Positions 8,057-14,107 of a DNA stretch of 14,107 nucleotides are shown piece after piece. The notes beneath the pieces are model-generated. The model had not been told where the DNA came from, did no database searches, and saw nothing but the letters and a program-made list of their open reading frames with translations. Numbering within the stretch: position 1 is the stretch's first letter; every line of letters starts with the position of its first letter. Both the position numbers and the translations under genes were made by a program. Origin of the DNA: an uncultured Clostridia bacterium (lineage in GTDB: Bacteria; Bacillota; Clostridia; TANB77; CAG-508); NCBI GenBank assembly GCA_947629805.1, contig CANRFE010000021.1, forward strand, positions 1 through 14,107. Reading direction: 5' to 3'.

Positions 8057-8066
8057 ATGATATAAC
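8038..8066 (+). promoter_or_regulatory. Candidate promoter of the flavodiiron gene
   Basis: TTGCGA (8038-8043), a 17-base spacer and TATAAC (8061-8066), with TG at 8058-8059 giving an extended -10. Transcription would start near 8073, about 20 bases before the ATG. The -35 lies inside the inverted repeat, so a protein bound there would be expected to repress. Confidence 0.6.
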
Positions 8067-8092
8067 TACAAAGGAAGAAAGAGGAGGAAATT

Positions 8093-9262
8093 ATGAGAAA
8101 AATAGAAATAACAGATACAGTAAAATATATTGGAGTAGAGGATAAGAACATTGATTTGTTTGAAAGCCAATATCTTGTTCCAAATGGTATTTCTTATAAC
8201 TCTTATGTAATAAAAGATGAAAAAATAGTAGTAATGGATACAGTAGATAAGAGAAAAACAGAAGAATGGCTTCAAAACTTAGAACAAGAATTACAGGGGA
8301 AAGAAGTAGATTATTTGGTAATTTCACACTTAGAACCAGATCATTCAGGAAGTATAGCAAGTTTAGTAGAAAAGTATCCTAACATGAAACTTGTAGGAAA
8401 TGCTTTAACTCTTAAAATGTTCCCACAATTTTTTGACATTTCTCTAGAAGGAAAACAATTCTTAGTAAAAGAAGGAGATACCCTAAATATAGGAAAACAT
8501 ACACTTCAGTTTTTTATGGCACCAATGGTACATTGGCCAGAAGTTATGGTAACATATGAACAAAAGGAAAAAATATTATTTTCTGCAGATGGTTTTGGAA
8601 CATTTGGTACTTTAGAAGGAAAAGAAGAATGGAATAGGGAGGCAAGAAGATATTATTTTAATATAGTGGGAAAATATGGAATGCAGGTACAGGCCTTATT
8701 AAAAAAGGCAGAAAATTTAGATATACAAATAATATGTCCCTTACATGGCCCCATTTTAAGAGAAAATTTGGCTTACTATATCAAGCAATATGCGAAATGG
8801 AGTAGTTATGAACCAGAAGAAGAAGGCGTATTGATTGCCTATAATTCTATTCACGGCAATACAAAAAAAGCGGTGCAAACTTTAGAAAAAATTTTATTAG
8901 AGGAAGGTGCAAAAAAAGTAGTTGTTTCCGATTTGGCAAGACAAGATATAACAAAAGTGATTGCAGATGCTTTTACCTATCCTACAATGGTAGTAGCATG
9001 TCCTACTTATGATGCTGGTTTATTTCCTCCTATGGAAAAATTTTTACGACAATTGCAACATAAAAATTACCAAAATAGAACGGTAGGAATTATAGAAAAT
9101 GGTTCTTGGGCACCTGCAGCAGCAAAAAAAATGCAAGAAATCTTAGAACAAATGAAAAAGATTACAATTGTAGAACCAATTATTCATATAAAAACTACTA
9201 TGCATAAGGAAAATGAAGAAGAAATGAGAAGCTTAGCGAAAGAATTAATAAAAGCAAAATAA
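8093..9262 (+). CDS. Class A flavodiiron protein (oxygen and/or nitric oxide reductase)
   Basis: Flavodiiron proteins reduce O2 to water or NO to N2O in the cytoplasm, drawing electrons from rubredoxin or a similar carrier. This 389-residue protein has the two-domain class A form. The metallo-beta-lactamase-like half carries the diiron ligands: H79, E81, D83 and H84 (SHLEPDHSGS), H147 (MVHWPE), D166 (SADGFG) and H218 (CPLHGP). The flavodoxin half starts near 245, with the FMN phosphate loop at NSIHGNT (251-257). There is no C-terminal rubredoxin or flavin reductase domain, so the donor must be encoded elsewhere. The ATG at 8093 has GAGGAGG at 8081-8087 with a 5-base spacer. The gene is transcribed alone, with its own promoter and terminator. 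The sequence does not settle O2 against NO preference. Confidence 0.92.
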   Translation: MRKIEITDTVKYIGVEDKNIDLFESQYLVPNGISYNSYVIKDEKIVVMDTVDKRKTEEWLQNLEQELQGKEVDYLVISHLEPDHSGSIASLVEKYPNMKLVGNALTLKMFPQFFDISLEGKQFLVKEGDTLNIGKHTLQFFMAPMVHWPEVMVTYEQKEKILFSADGFGTFGTLEGKEEWNREARRYYFNIVGKYGMQVQALLKKAENLDIQIICPLHGPILRENLAYYIKQYAKWSSYEPEEEGVLIAYNSIHGNTKKAVQTLEKILLEEGAKKVVVSDLARQDITKVIADAFTYPTMVVACPTYDAGLFPPMEKFLRQLQHKNYQNRTVGIIENGSWAPAAAKKMQEILEQMKKITIVEPIIHIKTTMHKENEEEMRSLAKELIKAK

Positions 9263-9293
9263 TCATTACAAATCCGTAATGATTATTTTTTTT
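9256..9293 (+). terminator. Intrinsic terminator overlapping the flavodiiron stop codon
   Basis: A 14-bp perfect stem (9256-9269 with 9276-9289, core AATCATTAC/GTAATGATT) with a 6-base loop is followed by eight T (9286-9293). The TAA stop at 9260-9262 lies in its left arm. It insulates the murE promoter from upstream transcription. Confidence 0.88.
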
Positions 9294-9303
9294 GGTAATA
9301 TAA

Positions 9304-9332
9304 TTTACAAATAAAAACTTTCGGTATATAAT
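9304..9332 (+). promoter_or_regulatory. Strong sigma-A promoter of the murE-mraY-ftsW-murG operon
   Basis: TTTACA (9304-9309), a 17-base spacer and TATAAT (9327-9332). Transcription would start near 9339. It lies just after the flavodiiron terminator and no further terminator is seen to the window end, so it probably drives all four wall genes. Confidence 0.82.
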
Positions 9333-9354
9333 GGGTGTGGAAAAATGGAATTTT

Positions 9355-9360
9355 AGGAGG
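9355..9360 (+). promoter_or_regulatory. Ribosome binding site that fixes the murE start at 9367
   Basis: AGGAGG with a 6-base spacer to ATG 9367. An upstream in-frame ATG at 9331 overlaps the -10 hexamer, before the expected transcript start, so it cannot be used from this promoter. Confidence 0.85.
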
Positions 9361-9366
9361 TATCCT

Positions 9367-10845
9367 ATGCAATTAAAAGAAATTTTAGTTGGAATTGAAG
9401 GCTTAAAAGTAAGAGGAGACTTAAACAGAGAAATTACACAAGTAGAAAAAGATTCTAGAAAGATAAAAGAAAATGGCTTGTTTGTAGCTATTAAAGGGTT
9501 TGATAGCGATGGGCATGATTACATAGAAAAGGCTATTTCGCAGGGAGCAAAAACAGTTATTTTACAAGAGGGAGTAGAGGTTGCTATTATTAAAAAAATT
9601 CCAGCAGAAATAACCGTAGTAGTTGCCAAAGATACAAGATATGCACTTGCTATTTGCTCTTGTAATTTTTATCAAAATCCATCCAGAAAATTCAAACTTA
9701 TTGGGGTAACAGGCACAAAAGGAAAAACGACGACTACTTTTATGATAAAAAAGATTTTAGAAAAAGCAGGAAAGAAAGTTGGTTTAATTGGAACCATTGC
9801 TACTTATATTGGCGATAAAAAATGGGAAGATAGTGATAGAACTACTCCAGAAAGTAATAAATTGCAAGAAATTTTTGCTAAAATGGTAGAGGCAGGGTGC
9901 GATACGGTGGTTATGGAAGTATCTTCTCAGAGTTTAAAATTGCATCGTGTAGCAGGTTGTGATTTTGACATAGGAATTTTTACCAATTTTTCAGAAGATC
10001 ATATTAGCCCAAAAGAACATCCAGATATGGAAGATTACTATCATTCGAAAGTACAATTATTCAAAATGTGTAAAACAGCATTTATTAATGCAGATGATTA
10101 TCACGTAGCAAAATTACCAAAGTTAGTACCAGAATGCAATATTACCACTTATGGAATAGATAATTTTTGCAATGTTTTAGCAAAAGATATTACAATTACC
10201 AATTCGTATGTTGATTTTAAAGTAAAAATAGGAATGAAAAATGAAAGAATAAAAACAGGAATTCCAGGAAGATTTAGCGTATATAATTCTTTAGCTGCTA
10301 TTTGTGTAGCGGAAAAATTAGGGGTAAATATAGAACAAATAAAAGAGGCCTTAGAAGAAGTACGTGTACCAGGAAGGTCTGAGTTGGTAAACAATAAAAA
10401 AGATTTGACAATTATGATTGACTATGCACATTCACCAGAAAGTTTGGAAAATATCTTAAATGCTGTAAAATCTTATACAAGAGGAAGAGTGATTTGTGTT
10501 TTTGGTTGCGGAGGAGATAGAGATACGACCAAAAGACCAATTATGGGAGAAATTTCAGGACGTATTGCAGATTATACGATTCTTACATCCGATAACCCAA
10601 GAACAGAAGATCCTCAAAAAATTGTAGAACAAATTGAAGAAGGCATAAAGAAAACAAAAGGAAAATATACTGTAATAGTAGATAGAATAGAAGCAATTCG
10701 TGAAGCAATTAAAATAGCAGATAAAAAGGATATCATTGTCCTTGCAGGAAAAGGGCACGAGCCATACCAAGAAATCAATGGAATAAAATATCCTTTTGAT
10801 GAAAGAGTGATTGTAAATAGCATTATAAATGGAACACAAAAATGA
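9367..10845 (+). CDS. murE: UDP-MurNAc-L-Ala-D-Glu:meso-diaminopimelate ligase
   Basis: MurE adds the third amino acid to the UDP-MurNAc peptide in the cytoplasm, using ATP. The 492-residue protein has the three Mur ligase domains. Visible motifs: ATP loop GTKGKTT (116-122), TTPES (159-163), EVSSQSLKLHRV (184-195), the HSK lysine K228 usually carbamylated, DYAHSPES (352-359), DNPRTEDP (409-416) and GKGHEPYQ (461-468). DNPR is the signature for meso-diaminopimelate, as opposed to lysine enzymes. The start is set by AGGAGG at 9355-9360; the 36-base in-frame extension upstream starts inside the promoter. It is the first gene of a wall operon, with mraY starting 22 bases after its stop. murF, which usually follows murE, is absent here. 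Confidence 0.95.
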   Translation: MQLKEILVGIEGLKVRGDLNREITQVEKDSRKIKENGLFVAIKGFDSDGHDYIEKAISQGAKTVILQEGVEVAIIKKIPAEITVVVAKDTRYALAICSCNFYQNPSRKFKLIGVTGTKGKTTTTFMIKKILEKAGKKVGLIGTIATYIGDKKWEDSDRTTPESNKLQEIFAKMVEAGCDTVVMEVSSQSLKLHRVAGCDFDIGIFTNFSEDHISPKEHPDMEDYYHSKVQLFKMCKTAFINADDYHVAKLPKLVPECNITTYGIDNFCNVLAKDITITNSYVDFKVKIGMKNERIKTGIPGRFSVYNSLAAICVAEKLGVNIEQIKEALEEVRVPGRSELVNNKKDLTIMIDYAHSPESLENILNAVKSYTRGRVICVFGCGGDRDTTKRPIMGEISGRIADYTILTSDNPRTEDPQKIVEQIEEGIKKTKGKYTVIVDRIEAIREAIKIADKKDIIVLAGKGHEPYQEINGIKYPFDERVIVNSIINGTQK

Positions 10846-10855
10846 GAGAAAAAAT

Positions 10856-10861
10856 AAGGAG
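10856..10861 (+). promoter_or_regulatory. Ribosome binding site that fixes the mraY start at 10868
   Basis: AAGGAG with a 6-base spacer to ATG 10868. The longer frame from ATG 10829 would overlap murE by 17 bases and add 13 polar residues not expected before the first MraY membrane helix. Confidence 0.8.
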
Positions 10862-10867
10862 AACCAA

Positions 10868-11851
10868 ATGGAATTTCAAGTAAAAGTATTATTTTTATCC
10901 TTTGTTTTAACCACATTTCTTTCCTTTATTATGATTCCTATTTTAAAGAAAAGAAAAGTGGGACAAATGGAAAGAGACGATGGACCACAATCGCACCTAA
11001 AAAAACAGGGAACACCAACAATGGGTGGTATTGTTATTATTCTTAGTATTATCCTAATTTGTATTGGATTGTACATTTACTATACAAAATACAGGGAAGA
11101 ACCAGTGATTGCAAAAAATATTTTGCCTTTATTAATTGCCTCAGTAGGGTTTGGCCTTGTTGGTTTTATAGATGACTTCAAAAAGGTAGTCTTAAAAAAC
11201 ACAAAAGGGTTAAGCCCAAAAGCAAAAATGATAGGTTTGTTAATAGTAGCAGTAGGTTACACTATTTATTTAACTAGCATTTTAAAAATAGGAACAGATT
11301 TATATATTCCTTTCATGAAGACTAGCATTACTTTACCAATGTGGGTTTATATTCCTTTTGCTATTTTTGTAATGCTTGCTACTACCAATGCCATTAACTT
11401 AACAGATGGAATTCATGGACTATCGCGTAGCGTAACGACTATTATTTTAACATGTTTAACAGTCATTGCGATTCTTTTTGATACAAAAGAGGTAACTTTA
11501 TTCGGAAGTGCTCTTTCGGGAGCTTGCTTAGGATTTTTATTATTTAATTTATATCCTTCTAAAATTATGATGGGAGATACTGGCTCTTTAATGTTAGGTG
11601 GGGCAGTAGCCGCTATGGCATTATACTTAAAAATTCCTTTATTGCTAGTGATTATTGCGTTCATTCCAATTTTAGAAACGTTATCTGTTATGTTACAGGT
11701 AGCACATTTCAAAAGAACGGGAAATCGCATTTTTAAGATGGCACCATTACATCATCACTTTGAATTATCTGGTTGGAAAGAAAATAAAGTCGTATCGGTA
11801 TTTAGTATTGTTACTTTAGTAGTATGCGTTATAGGGTTGTTCGCTATATAA
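10868..11851 (+). CDS. mraY: Phospho-N-acetylmuramoyl-pentapeptide transferase
   Basis: MraY transfers phospho-MurNAc-pentapeptide to undecaprenyl phosphate in the membrane, giving lipid I. The 327-residue protein is a typical length and has about ten hydrophobic segments. Family motifs: HLKKQGTPTMGG (43-54), GFIDDFKK (99-106, D102/D103), NAINLTDG (174-181), MMGDTGSLMLG (234-244, D237) and the triple histidine PLHHHFEL (293-300). One oddity: the conserved block NLTDG(L/I/V)DGL reads NLTDGIHGLSRS, so H183 replaces the aspartate normally found there. The rest of the active site is intact. The chosen start follows AAGGAG; ATG 10829 is the rejected alternative. It lies between murE and ftsW, and murD, usually next, is missing. 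Confidence 0.95.
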   Translation: MEFQVKVLFLSFVLTTFLSFIMIPILKKRKVGQMERDDGPQSHLKKQGTPTMGGIVIILSIILICIGLYIYYTKYREEPVIAKNILPLLIASVGFGLVGFIDDFKKVVLKNTKGLSPKAKMIGLLIVAVGYTIYLTSILKIGTDLYIPFMKTSITLPMWVYIPFAIFVMLATTNAINLTDGIHGLSRSVTTIILTCLTVIAILFDTKEVTLFGSALSGACLGFLLFNLYPSKIMMGDTGSLMLGGAVAAMALYLKIPLLLVIIAFIPILETLSVMLQVAHFKRTGNRIFKMAPLHHHFELSGWKENKVVSVFSIVTLVVCVIGLFAI

Positions 11852-11875
11852 AGAAAAAAGAAAGGAAGGAAAGAA

Positions 11876-13027
11876 GTGCAAAAGAAAGAAACGAAAAAAA
11901 TACAAAAAAATCAGAAACCATTTGATTTTACACTATGTATTATTATATTTCTCTTATTAGCTTTAGGAATTGTTATGGTACTTTCTGCTAGTGCACCATA
12001 TTCCCTTTCTACTACAGGTAGTAGTTATACCTATGCAATCAATCAAATGAAATTTGCTGTAGTAGGAATTTTCTTGATGTTTTTCATTTCTAAAATAGAT
12101 TATCGTATTTATAAAAATTTTTATAAAATAGCATATATAATTTCTATTCTTGCTCTTGTTTCTGTGGCCCTTCCTGTTATTGGTGTTACGAGAAATGGAG
12201 CAACTCGTTGGGTAAATTTAGGGTTTGCTACTTTTCAACCTTCTGAAATTGCCAAAATAGGTTTAATTATTTTTTATGCAGGATATTTAACAGAACATAA
12301 GAATGACTTACCATTTTTTTGGAAAGGTTGTATTAAATCTTTTTGCTTTTTGCTTCCTCCTATTGCTATTTTGTTCTTTTTACAAGATCATTTGAGTGCT
12401 ATTGTCGTAATTGCTAGCATTGTTTCTATTATGATGATTATGGCAGGAACGAAATTAAAACATTTTTTAAGTATTGGTATAACAGGAGGGTCTTTAGCTG
12501 GAATAGGAATGCTTTTATTAGCAACTTTTACAGAAAAAGGAAAGTTTCGTATTGCAAGGTTAATGACCTTTTTAGACCCATGGCAGGATCCAACCGATAC
12601 AGGATGGCAAGTAATTCAAGGACTTTATGCTATTGGTTCAGGAGGACTTTTTGGAGTAGGTTTAGGGCAAAGTAAACAAAAATATTTATATATACCAGAA
12701 CCCCACAACGATTTTATTTTTGCCATTATTGCAGAAGAGCTAGGTTTTGTTGGCTGTGTTGTGGTAATTAGCTTGTTTGCCATTTTTATTTGGCGAGGAA
12801 TTTTAACTGCTATGAAGGCACCCGATTCTTTTGGAAGTTTAATTGCAGTAGGAATTACCTCTTTAGTAGGAATTCAAGCTATTATTAATATTGCAGTTGT
12901 TACCTCTTCTATGCCAGCAACAGGAATGTCCCTTCCTTTCTTTAGTTATGGGGGAACTGCACTCTTAATTTTGTTATGTAGTATGGGGATATTATTAAAT
13001 ATTTCTAGAGCAGGTTCTAAAGTGTAA
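11876..13027 (+). CDS. ftsW: SEDS peptidoglycan glycosyltransferase, FtsW/SpoVE type
   Basis: SEDS proteins polymerise lipid II into glycan strands, paired with a class B PBP. The 383-residue protein has a basic N terminus and about ten membrane segments. Signatures include NGATRWVNLG with FQPSE (107-124), DPTDTGWQVIQGLYAIGSGG (238-257), PEPHNDFIFAIIAEELGF (274-291) with the likely catalytic D279, and the C-terminal MSLPFFSYGG (351-360). The start is GTG with AAGGA at 11866-11870 and a 5-base spacer. It follows mraY by 24 bases and precedes murG by 20, the usual position of spoVE/ftsW in Firmicutes. The SpoVD-type PBP upstream would be a natural partner. Division and sporulation roles (FtsW or SpoVE) cannot be separated by sequence, so the symbol is approximate. 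Confidence 0.9.
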   Translation: MQKKETKKIQKNQKPFDFTLCIIIFLLLALGIVMVLSASAPYSLSTTGSSYTYAINQMKFAVVGIFLMFFISKIDYRIYKNFYKIAYIISILALVSVALPVIGVTRNGATRWVNLGFATFQPSEIAKIGLIIFYAGYLTEHKNDLPFFWKGCIKSFCFLLPPIAILFFLQDHLSAIVVIASIVSIMMIMAGTKLKHFLSIGITGGSLAGIGMLLLATFTEKGKFRIARLMTFLDPWQDPTDTGWQVIQGLYAIGSGGLFGVGLGQSKQKYLYIPEPHNDFIFAIIAEELGFVGCVVVISLFAIFIWRGILTAMKAPDSFGSLIAVGITSLVGIQAIINIAVVTSSMPATGMSLPFFSYGGTALLILLCSMGILLNISRAGSKV

Positions 13028-13047
13028 ATGGATAAAAGGAGAAGAAA

Positions 13048-14107
13048 ATGAAAGTAATAATAGCAGCAGCAGGAACAGGGGGACATATTAACCCAGGGCT
13101 TGCCATTGCCAACAAAATAAAACAAGAAGAAAAAGAATCAGAAATCCTTTTTATTGGAACAAATCGTGGCTTAGAAAAGGATTTAGTACCAAGAGCAGGG
13201 TATGAACTAAAAACAATTGATGCGTATGGCCTAAGTAAAAAAATTTCTTTCGAGAATATAAAAAAGATGATAAAGACCATAAAAGGGTATGGAGAAGCAA
13301 AAAAAATTATAAAAGAATTTCAGCCAGATGTTGTCATTGGAACAGGTGGTTATATTTGTGGTGCTACTATTTTAGCAGCACACAACTTAAAAATACCAAC
13401 CATGTTACATGAAAGCAATGCTTTTCCTGGAAAAGCAGTAAAAATGCTTGCAAAAAAAACCGATTGTATTTTAGTTTCTTTTGAAGATGCTATTTCCCGT
13501 ATTAAAAATGCAAAGAAAATAGTGTATACAGGAACTCCTATTAAATTAAGAAAACAAGAATATAGCCAAGAAGTGCAAGAAGAAATGAAGAGAAAAATAG
13601 GGTTTGATACTAAAAAACCAATCGTTTTAGTATTTGGTGGAAGCCAAGGAGCACAAGCTATTAATGAAACTATAGTGGGAATTGCAAAAAAGAAATTAAA
13701 TCAAGACTATCAAATTATGTGGGCAACAGGACCAAAACAATATGACGAAATAAAAGAAAAAATGGAACAAGAGGGTATACCAATGCATTCTATAACAAAC
13801 ATGAAAATAGTTCCTTATATTTATAATATGGAAGAAATTATGAATTTAGCAGATGTTATTGTGGCAAGAAGTGGTGCTATGACCATTACAGAAATTTCAA
13901 ATTTAGGAAAGCCTTCCATTTTAATTCCTCTTCCTAATGTTAGCAATGACCATCAACTCTATAATGCAAAAGTATTAGAAAAAGTAAATGCTGCAAAAAT
14001 TATATTAAATAAAAATTTAACAGCAGATAAACTACATTTAGAAATTAGTAATATTGTTAGTTATCCACAAGTTATGCAAAAAATGGGGAAAAATGCACAA
14101 AAAATTG
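13048..14107 (+). CDS. murG: UDP-GlcNAc:lipid I N-acetylglucosaminyltransferase, 3' end cut by the window
   Basis: MurG adds GlcNAc to lipid I at the inner membrane face, producing lipid II. The frame is open from ATG 13048 to the window end (353 codons), so only the last few residues are missing relative to a usual length near 360. It has the N-terminal loop AAGTGGHINPG (7-17), a second glycine loop GTGGYICG, HESNAFPG from H121, FGGSQGAQ from F196, and the donor-site block RSGAMTITEISNLGKPS from R274, ending with PLPNVSNDHQ. AAGGAG at 13036-13041 with a 6-base spacer supports the start. It is the fourth gene of the operon beginning with murE. Confidence 0.95.
   Translation, partial: MKVIIAAAGTGGHINPGLAIANKIKQEEKESEILFIGTNRGLEKDLVPRAGYELKTIDAYGLSKKISFENIKKMIKTIKGYGEAKKIIKEFQPDVVIGTGGYICGATILAAHNLKIPTMLHESNAFPGKAVKMLAKKTDCILVSFEDAISRIKNAKKIVYTGTPIKLRKQEYSQEVQEEMKRKIGFDTKKPIVLVFGGSQGAQAINETIVGIAKKKLNQDYQIMWATGPKQYDEIKEKMEQEGIPMHSITNMKIVPYIYNMEEIMNLADVIVARSGAMTITEISNLGKPSILIPLPNVSNDHQLYNAKVLEKVNAAKIILNKNLTADKLHLEISNIVSYPQVMQKMGKNAQKI

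Noticed and set aside
9331..9366. 12-residue N-terminal extension of MurE
   Set aside because: Its ATG overlaps the TATAAT hexamer and would precede the transcript start; ATG 9367 has AGGAGG at the ideal distance.
13028..13051. Seven-codon frame from ATG 13028 overlapping the murG start by ATGA, and a similar 13-codon frame at 10842 into mraY
   Set aside because: Neither has its own ribosome site. Both run through the Shine-Dalgarno of the next gene and look like chance in purine-rich spacers, although translational coupling cannot be excluded.

Overview
The window looks like the chromosome of an AT-rich Gram-positive of the Bacillota, most likely class Clostridia. All genes lie on the + strand, the Shine-Dalgarno sites are strong and purine-rich, and the cell-wall genes follow the Firmicute spoVD-murE-mraY-ftsW/spoVE-murG order. 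MurE carries the DNPR motif typical of meso-diaminopimelate ligases, so the peptidoglycan is probably of the mDAP type. I cannot name a genus from the sequence alone.

Layout: (1) 1-419 is the 3' end of a class B penicillin-binding protein (SpoVD/PBP2 type) with one PASTA domain. (2) 535-2391 is an LtaS-like polyglycerol-phosphate synthase with all catalytic residues. (3) 2452-8010 is a self-contained two-gene transcription unit: a strong promoter, a 1536-residue modular surface protein (NPCBM, transglutaminase-like core, F5/8 type C, Ig-like repeats, C-terminal type I dockerin), a 266-residue protein with one cohesin and an LPQTG sortase signal, and an intrinsic terminator. (4) 8029-9293 is a class A flavodiiron protein with its own promoter, a perfect 12-bp inverted repeat over the -35 region, and its own terminator. 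(5) 9304-14107 is a promoter followed by murE, mraY, ftsW/spoVE and murG (cut by the window edge), read as one operon.

The most interesting content is the dockerin-cohesin pair. It reads as a minimal one-enzyme, one-scaffoldin display system: the second gene would be fixed to the wall by sortase and its only cohesin could hold the dockerin of the first gene. This unit, the LtaS-like gene and the flavodiiron gene sit between spoVD and murE, which are normally adjacent. The cell-wall cluster is therefore split by about 8.9 kb of surface and redox genes, and it also lacks murF and murD at their usual places.

Working together, murE, mraY and murG make lipid II, FtsW/SpoVE polymerises it and the SpoVD-type PBP crosslinks it. 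The LtaS-like enzyme adds a glycerol-phosphate polymer, and the cohesin protein would be attached to the same wall. The flavodiiron protein is an oxygen/NO scavenger expected in an anaerobe and has no evident mechanistic link to the wall genes.

No tRNA, rRNA, CRISPR array or insertion sequence was seen. No gene-free stretch exceeds 300 bases.
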